Positions 49,854 through 57,736 of a DNA stretch of 64,000 bases are shown here, one piece after another. Positions within the stretch are counted from its first letter, which is position 1, and each line of letters starts with the position of its first letter. The translations under genes and the position numbers were made by a program. The stretch is taken from contig NZ_VXLC01000010.1 of assembly GCF_008704205.1 (NCBI RefSeq), forward strand, positions 62,001 to 126,000, written 5' to 3'. The DNA is from Nocardia colli (GTDB lineage: Bacteria; Actinomycetota; Actinomycetes; Mycobacteriales; Mycobacteriaceae). The notes under the pieces are model-generated. The model searched no databases. It saw only the letters and a list, made by a program, of their open reading frames with translations, and was not told the origin of the DNA.

Positions 49854-49908
49854 GGCAAATACCTCAGGCCTTCGTCGATGTGGGTTCACCCGATCATTGC
49901 ATATGGAC

Positions 49909-49922
49909 TGAAACATGTTCCA
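49909..49922. promoter_or_regulatory. KstR box between fadE26 and fdxD
   Basis: TGAAACATGTTCCA fits TnnAACnnGTTnnA fully and sits in the divergent promoter region. Confidence 0.9.
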
Positions 49923-50009
49923 GTATTGAGGGTGAATCGGGTCGATGCCGCCACCTGCGGGGGCACCGGCTTGTTAGGCTTCGGCAAGGATCGCGGTAAA
50001 GGAGTTCCC

Positions 50010-50198
50010 ATGAAGGTCAGCGTCGATCTGGACCAGTGCGAGGCGAACGGAATCTGTGTCGGAATCGCCCCCGACGTGTTCGAACTCGATGACGACGACC
50101 AGCTGCACATCCTCGCGGCGGACGTCCCCGCGGACCGGCTGGCCGACGTCGAGGACGCGGTGGCGCAGTGCCCGAAAGCCGCGCTGCGGCTCCAGTGA
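50010..50198 (+). CDS. fdxD: [3Fe-4S] ferredoxin FdxD
   Basis: A 62-residue ferredoxin with cluster cysteines at 10 and 16 (DQCEANGICVG) and a third in AQCPKAAL; the middle CxxC position is Ala, the pattern of [3Fe-4S] P450-type ferredoxins. Located where M. tuberculosis has fdxD (Rv3503c) and under a KstR box, it likely passes electrons to a steroid oxygenase such as CYP125. Strong ribosome site AAAGGAG. Confidence 0.92.
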   Translation: MKVSVDLDQCEANGICVGIAPDVFELDDDDQLHILAADVPADRLADVEDAVAQCPKAALRLQ

Positions 50199-50218
50199 AG
50201 CCGACCCTTGCCATGGAA

Positions 50219-50232
50219 TGGAACACGTTCTA
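50219..50232. promoter_or_regulatory. KstR box upstream of hsd4A
   Basis: TGGAACACGTTCTA fits the KstR consensus fully. It lies just past fdxD and 12 bp before the GTG of a short leader ORF that leads into hsd4A. Confidence 0.9.
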
Positions 50233-50243
50233 GGGTCGGGCTC

Positions 50244-50324
50244 GTGAGTGAGCGCAGCGAACGAGCCATGGACACAGCGTCCGCAGGAACGGCGGAGCCG
50301 AGCGTCAGCGAGGCGCAGCCGTGA
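50244..50324 (+). CDS. Short leader ORF / intergenic repeat-like sequence coupled to hsd4A
   Basis: A 26-codon frame begins with GTG 12 bp after the KstR box and ends in a GTGA overlap with the hsd4A start. Its sequence (VSERSERAMDTASAG...) with gagcgcagcgaacga DNA matches a type of short GC-rich element I recall between many actinobacterial genes. It may be a true leader peptide giving translational coupling for hsd4A, or just a repeat read through. Confidence 0.4.
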   Translation: MSERSERAMDTASAGTAEPSVSEAQP

Positions 50325-51223
50325 GTGATGAGTTGAGTCTTGCGGGCCGGGTGGCGATTGTTACGGGGTCCGGCGCGGGGCTGGGGCGGGCAGAGGCGCT
50401 CGCACTGGCGGCGGCCGGCGCTTCGGTGGTGGTCAACGACCTGTCGGAATCCGACGCGGTGTCCGACACCCTGTCGGAGATCCGCGCGCTCGGCGCGAAG
50501 GCCGAATTCGTCGCGGGCAGCATCGCCGAGCGGGCGACCGCGGACGCGTTGATCCGGACCGCCGACGAGGCCTTCGGCGGCGTCGACATCGTGGTGAACA
50601 ACGCGGGCATCACCAGGGACCGGATGCTGTTCAACATGACCGACGAGGACTTCGACGCGGTGGTCGCGGTCCATCTGCGTGGTCATTTCCTGTTGTCCCG
50701 CAACGCCGCAACGTACTGGCGCGGCAAGTCCAAGGCGGCCGGCGCACCGGTCTACGGCAGGCTGATCAACACCTCCTCCGAGGCCGGTCTGCTGGGCCCG
50801 GAGGGCCAGGCCAACTACGGCGCGGCCAAGGCGGGCATCACCGCGCTGACCCTGTCGGCCGCGCGGGCGCTGTCCCGATATGGCGTGCGCGCCAACGCGA
50901 TCGCGCCGCGCGCGCGGACCGCGATGACCGAGGCCGTGTTCAGCGCCGCGCCCGAGGGTGAGGTGGACCCGCTCTCGCCCGATCATGTGGCCAGGCTGGT
51001 CGCGTATCTCGCCTCGCCGGCCGCCGACGCGGTGAACGGTCAACTCTTCGTGGTCTACGGCGGCATGGTGGCGCTCATGGCAGCTCCCGTCGTCGAGCAA
51101 CGCTTCGATGCCACCGGTGGGCAATGGTCCGCCGACGACCTCGCTGCCACCCTCGGCGGCTATTTCGCCGAACGCCCTGCCGGGCAAACCTTCTCGGCCT
51201 CGGCGCTGCTCGATCTCGGCTGA
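50321..51223 (+). CDS. hsd4A: Hsd4A: steroid 17-hydroxy / 3-hydroxyacyl-CoA dehydrogenase (SDR)
   Basis: A 300-residue SDR: VAIVTGSGAGLGRAEALALA, DIVVNNAGITRDRMLFN, catalytic Tyr/Lys in NYGAAKAGITALTL and a long tail (QRFDATGGQWSADDLAATLG). Hsd4A (Rv3502c) dehydrogenates C22-hydroxy side-chain CoA esters and also steroid 17-hydroxyls. The tail is shared with the SDR at 23.9-24.8 kb, so the two are likely paralogues. It starts with GTG at 50321, overlapping the leader ORF, and is immediately upstream of mce4. Confidence 0.91.
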   Translation: MSDELSLAGRVAIVTGSGAGLGRAEALALAAAGASVVVNDLSESDAVSDTLSEIRALGAKAEFVAGSIAERATADALIRTADEAFGGVDIVVNNAGITRDRMLFNMTDEDFDAVVAVHLRGHFLLSRNAATYWRGKSKAAGAPVYGRLINTSSEAGLLGPEGQANYGAAKAGITALTLSAARALSRYGVRANAIAPRARTAMTEAVFSAAPEGEVDPLSPDHVARLVAYLASPAADAVNGQLFVVYGGMVALMAAPVVEQRFDATGGQWSADDLAATLGGYFAERPAGQTFSASALLDLG

Positions 51224-51564
51224 GCTCGTTCGGTGGAACTCCTCGGGCGAAGCACGCCGATCGAGGACTGACTTCTGCAAGACCCGCTGACAATGAACTG
51301 CTGATCGGCCGTCCAACTGTTGATCAAGGGTCGGGCAGTTGGTAGACATTGGAGTGTGAGATGTGTGCCGCCGCACAAAGGTGGGATCAATCTCCTGACA
51401 CTCGTTCCACATTCATATGCCGATGCAAAGAAAAAGTGCAGTTCAAAAGTGGCAAACATCTTCCGGCGACGCAGTGAACGTGTTCTAATCGTTGAGGCGG
51501 TGCGGCCTCGGTGAAGAATCGTGCCGTGAGCAGTTCGCGCAGATTTCAGCAAGGAGGTTCAAAG
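51224..51564. promoter_or_regulatory. mce4 operon promoter region with KstR box at 51474-51487
   Basis: A 341-bp gap. GTGAACGTGTTCTA (51474-51487) fits the KstR consensus except the first base and lies 78 bp before yrbE4A. An AAGGAGG ribosome site (51551-51557) precedes the start. No gene is credible in the rest. Confidence 0.75.
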
Positions 51565-52329
51565 ATGAACGAGGTCCTTGCTGTGCCATTGCGCGCAGTG
51601 GGTGGGTTCTTCGAACTGACGGCCGAAGTCGCGCGTTCCAGTGTGCGCAGACCATTTCAAGGTCGCGAGTTCATCGACCAGTCCTGGTTCATCGCACGCG
51701 TTTCCATCGTGCCGACACTGTTGGTCGCGATTCCATTCACCGTTTTGGTGAGCTTCACGCTGAACATCTTGTTGCGCGAGATCGGCGCCGCCGATCTCAG
51801 CGGGGCGGGCGCGGCTTTCGGCGCGGTCACCCAGGTCGGCCCGATCGTCACCGTGCTGATCGTCGCGGGGGCCGGCGCCACCGCGATATGCGCTGACCTG
51901 GGCGCACGCACGATTCGCGAGGAAATAGACGCGATGCGGGTGCTCGGCATCAATCCGGTGCAACGCCTGGTGGTGCCGCGGGTGCTCGCGTCGATGTTCG
52001 TCGCGCTGATGCTCAACAGCCTGGTCTGCACGATCGGTATCGTCGGCGGATTTTTGTTCTCCGTCTTTCTGCAGGACGTGAACCCGGGCGCGTTCGTCAA
52101 CGGCATCACGCTGCTGACGCATTTGCCCGAATTGGTCATCTCGGAGGTGAAGGCCGGATTGTTCGGGCTGATCGCCGGGCTGGTGGCCTGTTATCTGGGC
52201 CTGAATGTCAAAGGTGGTCCGAAGAGTGTCGGTGATGCGGTGAATCAGACCGTTGTCTTCGCCTTTATGGCCTTGTTCGTGGTCAACGTGGTGGTCACCG
52301 CGGTCGGTATCAAGTTCACGGCGCGGTGA
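51565..52329 (+). CDS. yrbE4A: YrbE4A, permease subunit of Mce4 steroid importer
   Basis: A 254-residue MlaE-type permease with about six membrane segments: RVSIVPTLLVAIPFTVLVSF, GPIVTVLIVAGAGATAICAD, then REEIDAMRVLGINPVQRLVV (the EIDAMRVxGINP coupling signature) and NVVVTAVGIKF at the end. With YrbE4B it forms the inner-membrane channel of the Mce4 importer for cholesterol, powered by the shared ATPase MceG encoded elsewhere. Start ATG at 51565 is fixed by a perfect AAGGAGG. Confidence 0.94.
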   Translation: MNEVLAVPLRAVGGFFELTAEVARSSVRRPFQGREFIDQSWFIARVSIVPTLLVAIPFTVLVSFTLNILLREIGAADLSGAGAAFGAVTQVGPIVTVLIVAGAGATAICADLGARTIREEIDAMRVLGINPVQRLVVPRVLASMFVALMLNSLVCTIGIVGGFLFSVFLQDVNPGAFVNGITLLTHLPELVISEVKAGLFGLIAGLVACYLGLNVKGGPKSVGDAVNQTVVFAFMALFVVNVVVTAVGIKFTAR

Positions 52330-52333
52330 CCGC

Positions 52334-53185
52334 ATGGCCTTCGTGATCGAATCCCGCTTCCCGCGTACCGTGCGACGAGTGCGTCGGATGTCGGACTCGC
52401 TCGATTCTGTTGGTAAACACGCTGTGTTCTATGCACAGGCCCTGGGGGCCATTCCGCGTGCCCTGACCCACTATCGCACCGAAACCATTCGGCTCATCGC
52501 CGAAATCAGCATGGGCAGCGGCGCTTTGGCGGTGATCGGCGGCACTGTCGTGATCGTCGGCTTCCTGACGCTGTTCGCTGGCGGCACCATTGCCGTGCAG
52601 GGCTACAGCTCGCTCGGCAATATCGGCGTCGAGGCGCTCACCGGCTTCTTCGCCGCCTTCATCAATGTCCGCATCGCCGCGCCGGTGATCTCCGGCATCG
52701 GCCTGGCCGCCACCATCGGGGCCGGGTCGACGGCGCAGCTGGGCGCCATGCGGGTGGCCGAGGAGATCGACGCGCTGGAATCGATGGCGATCCGGCCGGT
52801 GCCGTATCTGGTCGGCACCCGGGTGCTCGCCGGGATGATCGCGATCGTGCCGCTGTACGCCCTCGCGGTGATCGCGTCGTTCCTGGCCAGCCGGTTCGCC
52901 ACGGTGGTGATCTACGGGCAGTCGGCGGGCGTGTACGACCACTACTTCTCCACCTTCCTGATCCCGAGCGACATCCTCTGGTCGTTCGCCCAGGCGATCT
53001 TCATGGCCCTGGCGGTCATGCTGATCCACACCTATTACGGCTTCCATGCCGCGGGCGGACCGGTCGGGGTCGGCGTCGCGGTCGGCAACGCGGTGCGCGC
53101 CTCCCTGGTCGCGGTGGTCACGGTGACCCTGCTGATCTCGCTGGCCATCTACGGCACCTCCGGCAACTTTCACCTCTCCGGGTAA
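52334..53185 (+). CDS. yrbE4B: YrbE4B, permease subunit of Mce4 steroid importer
   Basis: A 283-residue MlaE-type permease: N-terminal cytoplasmic ~45 residues (VRRMSDSLDSVGKHAVFYAQ), membrane segments from AVIGGTVVIVGFLTLFAGGT, EEIDALESMAIRPVPYLVGT coupling helix, and FHAAGGPVGVGVAVGNAV near the end. Follows yrbE4A by 4 bp; ATG at 52334. It pairs with YrbE4A. Confidence 0.94.
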   Translation: MAFVIESRFPRTVRRVRRMSDSLDSVGKHAVFYAQALGAIPRALTHYRTETIRLIAEISMGSGALAVIGGTVVIVGFLTLFAGGTIAVQGYSSLGNIGVEALTGFFAAFINVRIAAPVISGIGLAATIGAGSTAQLGAMRVAEEIDALESMAIRPVPYLVGTRVLAGMIAIVPLYALAVIASFLASRFATVVIYGQSAGVYDHYFSTFLIPSDILWSFAQAIFMALAVMLIHTYYGFHAAGGPVGVGVAVGNAVRASLVAVVTVTLLISLAIYGTSGNFHLSG

Positions 53186-53191
53186 CGCGAT

Positions 53192-54388
53192 ATGGCGGAT
53201 TCGAACAAAGTGCGCGCAGCAGTGGGTTACAAGTTGGCCGGCTCCGCGATGGTGCTCGCGCTGGTCGCGATCGTCGCCGTCGCGCTGGTGATGTTCGTCG
53301 GCGGGTTCACCTCGACGGCCACCGTGACCATCGACGCGCCGCGCAGCGGGCTCGTGCTCGACCCCGACGCCAAGGTCAAGGTGCGCGGGGTGGAGATCGG
53401 CCGGGTGGTCTCGATCGATCAGACCGCCGACGGCGCCAGCCTGAAACTCGCGCTGAATCCCGAACAGCTGAAGCTGGTTCCGGCCAACGCCGGCGTGGAC
53501 ATCCGCTCCACCACCGTCTTCGGCGCGAAGTACGTGAACTTCACCGTGCCGCAACAGCCTTCGTCGGCCTCGCTGCAACCGGGCGCGCGGGTGACGGCGC
53601 AGCACGTGACCGTCGAATTCAACACGCTGTTCCAGCATCTGTCCGACGTGCTGGCCAAGGTGGAGCCGGAGAAGCTGAACGCGACGCTGTCCGCGCTCGG
53701 CACGGCGCTGCAGGGCCGCGGTGAGAAGCTGGGCGACCTGCTCGCCCGCAGCGACGCCTACCTGCGCGACATCAACCCGTATCTGCCCACCCTGCAACAG
53801 GATCTGGTGAAGACCGGCGACGTCACCAACCTGTACGCGGACACCGTCCCGGACCTGTTGCGCACCGTGGACAACGCCACCGTCACCAGCCAGACGCTGG
53901 TCGACGAGCAGCAGAGCCTGGACGACGTGCTGGCCAACCTGATCGGCCTGGCCGACACCACCGGCTCGGTGCTGCGGGAGAACGAGGCCAACTTCAGCAC
54001 CGCGCTGGATCTGCTGCGCCCGACCACGAGCCTGCTCTTCGAGTACGCCCCCGCGCTGAGCTGCATCATCAACGGCCTCGGCCCGATGATGCCGCTGGCC
54101 GAGGAGGTGTTCGGCGGCAAGCTGCCCGGCATCGGCATGAACACCAACTTCATGTTCGGCGCGCAGCCCTACAAGTATCCGGACGACCTGCCGAAGGTGA
54201 ACGCGACCGGCGGCCCGCACTGCGAGGGCGTGGTCGATCGAGTGCCGGGCAGCCATGCGGGTTACGTCGTCACCGACACGAACGAGGGAGCGCCGTACGT
54301 GCCGAACACGGGTTTCACCAAGCCCAACGAAGCACCGAAGGTGTTCCAGCTTCTGTTCGCCGGACTGCCGGGGGTGGGCTCGCTGTGA
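53192..54388 (+). CDS. mce4A: Mce4A, substrate-shuttling MCE protein
   Basis: A 398-residue MCE protein: N-terminal TM (SAMVLALVAIVAVALVMFVG), an MCE/MlaD domain at residues ~38-115 (VTIDAPRSGLVLDPDAKVKV, RGVEIGRVVSIDQTADGASL), then long helical tube region. The C-terminal ~60 residues contain two Cys (ALSCIINGLG, PHCEGVVD). Mce4A forms part of the hexameric lipid tunnel across the periplasm. GTGA overlap with mce4B. Confidence 0.94.
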   Translation: MADSNKVRAAVGYKLAGSAMVLALVAIVAVALVMFVGGFTSTATVTIDAPRSGLVLDPDAKVKVRGVEIGRVVSIDQTADGASLKLALNPEQLKLVPANAGVDIRSTTVFGAKYVNFTVPQQPSSASLQPGARVTAQHVTVEFNTLFQHLSDVLAKVEPEKLNATLSALGTALQGRGEKLGDLLARSDAYLRDINPYLPTLQQDLVKTGDVTNLYADTVPDLLRTVDNATVTSQTLVDEQQSLDDVLANLIGLADTTGSVLRENEANFSTALDLLRPTTSLLFEYAPALSCIINGLGPMMPLAEEVFGGKLPGIGMNTNFMFGAQPYKYPDDLPKVNATGGPHCEGVVDRVPGSHAGYVVTDTNEGAPYVPNTGFTKPNEAPKVFQLLFAGLPGVGSL

Positions 54389-55407
54389 AGAACACCGCGA
54401 CGACGGTAAAGCTGCTCATCTTCACCCTGGTGATGGCGCTGGTGTTCGCCGGCCTGGTGATCGTGTTCAGCCAGATGCGTTTCGCTCGGGAGTACGGCTA
54501 CCACGCCGTGTTCACCAGCTCGTCCGGGATGCTGCCCGGATCGAAGGTCCGCATCGCCGGTGTGCCGGTCGGCTCGGTCTCCTCGGTGAAGGTGGGCAAG
54601 GACCATCTCGCGCACGTCGAGTTCGCCGTCGACCGCAAGTACCGGCTGCTCACCAGCACCCGCGCCACCATCCGCTACGAAAACCTGGTCGGGGACCGGT
54701 ATCTGGAGCTGCTGGAGGGTCCGGGCACGACCGAGGCGCTGCGCGACGGCGGCACCATCGGCAAGGACAAGACCGCGCCCGCGCTGGACCTGGACATGCT
54801 GCTCGGCGGGTTCCGCCCGCTGCTGCGCGGCCTGGATCCGGCTCAGGTGAACGACCTGACCGGCGCGCTGTTGCAGATCTTCCAAGGCCAGGGCGGCACG
54901 CTGGTCTCGCTGCTCAACAGCGGCGGCTCGTTCGCGAAGACCCTCGCCGACCGCGACGAGCTGATCGGCAACGTGATCAACAACCTGAACACGGTGCTGC
55001 AGACCATCGATCAGCGCGGCGACCAGTTCGCCACCACGCTCGACGAATTGCAGCGGCTGGTCAGCGGTTTGGCCGCCGACCGCGACCCGATCGGCGACGC
55101 GCTGCCGCGGATCGCCGGCGCGACCCGCGACCTGACCGGACTGCTCCAGCAGGCACGGCCGGACCTGCGCTCCACCATCGAGCAGACCGGCCGGCTGTCC
55201 ACCAACCTCGACAACGGCTCGGACACCATCCAGTGGGTGCTCGACAAGTTGCCCGACACCTACAAGAAGCTGATCCGCATCGGCGCCTACGGTTCGTTCC
55301 TGCAGCTCTACGTCTGCGGGACCAACCTGGTCGTGGACGGCCCGAACGGGCAGCCGATGCAGGTGAACCTGCCGGGTAAGCAGACGACCGGAAGGTGCAC
55401 GCCCTGA
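54385..55407 (+). CDS. mce4B: Mce4B, MCE protein of the steroid importer
   Basis: A 340-residue MCE protein with N-terminal TM (LLIFTLVMALVFAGLVIVFS), MCE domain (HAVFTSSSGMLPGSKVRIAG, VPVGSVSSVKVGKDHLAHVE) and helical C-terminal half (NLNTVLQTIDQRGDQFATTL; CGTNLVVDGPNGQPMQVNLP). GTG start in a 4-bp overlap; the stop overlaps mce4C by 1 bp (TGATG). Confidence 0.94.
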   Translation: MKNTATTVKLLIFTLVMALVFAGLVIVFSQMRFAREYGYHAVFTSSSGMLPGSKVRIAGVPVGSVSSVKVGKDHLAHVEFAVDRKYRLLTSTRATIRYENLVGDRYLELLEGPGTTEALRDGGTIGKDKTAPALDLDMLLGGFRPLLRGLDPAQVNDLTGALLQIFQGQGGTLVSLLNSGGSFAKTLADRDELIGNVINNLNTVLQTIDQRGDQFATTLDELQRLVSGLAADRDPIGDALPRIAGATRDLTGLLQQARPDLRSTIEQTGRLSTNLDNGSDTIQWVLDKLPDTYKKLIRIGAYGSFLQLYVCGTNLVVDGPNGQPMQVNLPGKQTTGRCTP

Positions 55408-56471
55408 TGAACGAGCGATCACGCGCCGTCACCATCGGCATCGTCGGGATAGTCGTCGCGGCGTGTGTCGCCCTGTCCGCCTTGCAGTTCGACCGGTTGC
55501 CGTTCATTCGCAGCGGCGCGGGCTACACCGCGTACTTCGCCGACGCGGGCGGGCTGCTGCCCGGCGACCCGGTCCAGGTGGCCGGCGTGCGCTCCGGCCG
55601 GGTGGACGATGTCCATCTGGACGGCGCCAAGGTGCTGGTCCGGTTCACCCTCGACGAGTCGATCGTGCTCGGCCAGAAGACCTCCGCCGCGATCAAGACC
55701 AACACCGTGCTCGGCCGCAAGTCGCTGGAGCTGACCCCGACCGGTTCGGGCGCGCTGCGGCGGGACGACACGATTCCGTTGGACCGCACCACTTCTCCGT
55801 ACTCGCTCAACGACGCGCTCGGCGACCTCGGCCGCACGGTGCAGGGGCTGGACATGGATCAGGTGGACAAGACCCTGGACACGCTCTCCGCGACCTTCGC
55901 CGACACCCCGGCGCCGCTGCGCGCGGCGCTGGACGGCGTTACCGCGTTGTCGCGCAGCATCAATGCCCGCGACCAGGCCCTGTCCGAGCTGCTGACCCGG
56001 GCGCAGAACGTCACCAAGATCCTGGCCGACCGGAGCAACCAGATCAACGCGCTGCTGCTGGACGGCAACAACCTGCTCGGCGAGCTGGACCGGCGCCGGG
56101 CCGCGATCGGGCAGTTGATCGTCTACGTCAACGAGGTGGCCAAGCAGCTGTCCGGCCTGGTCTCGGACAACGAGCCGATCCTCAAACCCGCACTGGACAA
56201 ACTGAATTCGGTGCTCGGCCTGTTGCAGCGGAACAAGCAGAACATCTCCGACGCGCTCGACAGCCTCGGCCCGTACGCCGCGGCGCTGGGCGAGCAGGTC
56301 GGCAACGGGCCGTGGTTCAACGCCTACGTGGTCAACGCGACCAGCACCGAGTTGCAGCCGCTGGTCGACGCGCTGGTGTGGCCCGAGCATCTGCCCGAGG
56401 ACCTGCGCAACATCTTCACCAACCCGGCACCGCCGTCGATCGGGCCCGCCCTTCAGGAGCCACCGCGATGA
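55407..56471 (+). CDS. mce4C: Mce4C, MCE protein of the steroid importer
   Basis: A 354-residue MCE protein: N-terminal TM (VTIGIVGIVVAACVALSALQ), MCE domain (AYFADAGGLLPGDPVQVAGV, RSGRVDDVHLDGAKVLVRFT), helical region with many DLG/RRAAI heptads, Pro-rich end (NPAPPSIGPALQEPPR). ATG at 55407 uses TGATG coupling with mce4B; ATGA with mce4D. Confidence 0.94.
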   Translation: MNERSRAVTIGIVGIVVAACVALSALQFDRLPFIRSGAGYTAYFADAGGLLPGDPVQVAGVRSGRVDDVHLDGAKVLVRFTLDESIVLGQKTSAAIKTNTVLGRKSLELTPTGSGALRRDDTIPLDRTTSPYSLNDALGDLGRTVQGLDMDQVDKTLDTLSATFADTPAPLRAALDGVTALSRSINARDQALSELLTRAQNVTKILADRSNQINALLLDGNNLLGELDRRRAAIGQLIVYVNEVAKQLSGLVSDNEPILKPALDKLNSVLGLLQRNKQNISDALDSLGPYAAALGEQVGNGPWFNAYVVNATSTELQPLVDALVWPEHLPEDLRNIFTNPAPPSIGPALQEPPR

Positions 56472-57736
56472 ACATGCTGGACAGAGCTCGCAAGCTGCCG
56501 CGCTGGGCGCTGCTGATCGCCGGTGGGCTGGTCGCCGTGCTGGTGGTCGCCGCGATCTACAGCGGCGTGACCCGGATCGGGAAGACCAAGATCACCGCGT
56601 ATTTCCCGTCGACGTCCGGGTTGTATCAGGGCGACGAGGTCCGGGTGCTCGGTGTGAGCGTCGGCCGGATCGATTCGATCGAGCCGGGCAAGGACCGGGT
56701 GAAGGTCGAGATGACCATCGACCGCGGCATCGACCTGCCCGCCGACGCGCGCGCGGTGATCATCTCGCCGTCGCTGGTCTCGGCGCGGTTCATCCAGGTG
56801 GCGCCCGCCTACGTCGGCGGCCCGAAAATGCGGGACGGCGCGGAGATTCCGCTCGAGCACACGGCCGTGCCGGTGGAGTGGGACGACATCAAGGCCGAAC
56901 TGTCCAAGCTGTCGACCACGCTCGGTCCGGTCGGTGACGACACGCAGGGCTCGTTCGGCCGCTTCGTCAACACCGCCGCCGACAATATGGACGGCAACGG
57001 GCAGAAGCTGCGGGACACGTTGCGCGAGCTGTCCGCGACCCTGAATACGTTGTCCGACGGGCGAACCGACCTGTTCGGCACCATTCGCAATCTGCAGAAG
57101 TTCGTCGACGTGCTGTCGGCGAGCAACGAGCAGATCGTGCAGTTCGGCGGCCGCCTCGCGTCGGTCTCCTCGGTGCTGGCCGGTACCGCGCAGGAACTCG
57201 GTGCGGGACTGGACAATCTGGATACCGCGCTCGGCGACGTGAAGCGGTTCCTGGACGGCAGCGGCGCGGAGCTCACCGAGGGCGTGCAGCGGCTGGCCGA
57301 GGTCACCCAGCAGCTGGTGGACAAGCGGCCCGAACTGGAGCGAGTGCTGCATTCGGGGCCGACGGCGCTGGTGAACTTCTACCAGATCTACAAGCCGGCG
57401 CAGGGCACGCTGGCCGGTGCGGTCTCGCTCAACAACACCGCCGATCCGCTCGGCTTCCTCTGCGGTTCGGTGCGCGCGCTGGAAACCAACGACTCGGATC
57501 GCTCCGCCGATCTGTGCGCGCAGTACCTCGCGCCGGTGATCAGTTCGCTCGCCATGAATTACGCGCCGATCATGCTGAATCCGGCCACCGGCGTGCACGC
57601 GTTCCCGAACCAGCTGACCTACAGCCCGCCGAGCCTGGCCGGGCAGACCGCCCCGCCCGGGCCCGCGCCGGGACCGGCGCCGGTGACCGTGCCGAACGGC
57701 CTTACCGGACTTGCTGTTCCAGGAGGAGGGCGATGA
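56468..57736 (+). CDS. mce4D: Mce4D, MCE protein of the steroid importer
   Basis: A 422-residue MCE protein: TM (WALLIAGGLVAVLVVAAIYS), MCE domain (YFPSTSGLYQGDEVRVLGVS, VGRIDSIEPGKDRVKVEMTI), long helical region and a Pro-rich end (PPGPAPGPAPVTVPN). Two Cys (GFLCGSVRAL, ADLCAQYL) near residues 340-360 are typical for the D subunit. ATGA overlaps at both ends. Confidence 0.94.
   Translation: MNMLDRARKLPRWALLIAGGLVAVLVVAAIYSGVTRIGKTKITAYFPSTSGLYQGDEVRVLGVSVGRIDSIEPGKDRVKVEMTIDRGIDLPADARAVIISPSLVSARFIQVAPAYVGGPKMRDGAEIPLEHTAVPVEWDDIKAELSKLSTTLGPVGDDTQGSFGRFVNTAADNMDGNGQKLRDTLRELSATLNTLSDGRTDLFGTIRNLQKFVDVLSASNEQIVQFGGRLASVSSVLAGTAQELGAGLDNLDTALGDVKRFLDGSGAELTEGVQRLAEVTQQLVDKRPELERVLHSGPTALVNFYQIYKPAQGTLAGAVSLNNTADPLGFLCGSVRALETNDSDRSADLCAQYLAPVISSLAMNYAPIMLNPATGVHAFPNQLTYSPPSLAGQTAPPGPAPGPAPVTVPNGLTGLAVPGGGR

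Noticed and set aside
55463..57736. A 757-residue plus-strand frame starting inside mce4C
   Set aside because: The first part is a shadow of mce4C; only the portion from 56468 onward is the true mce4D.
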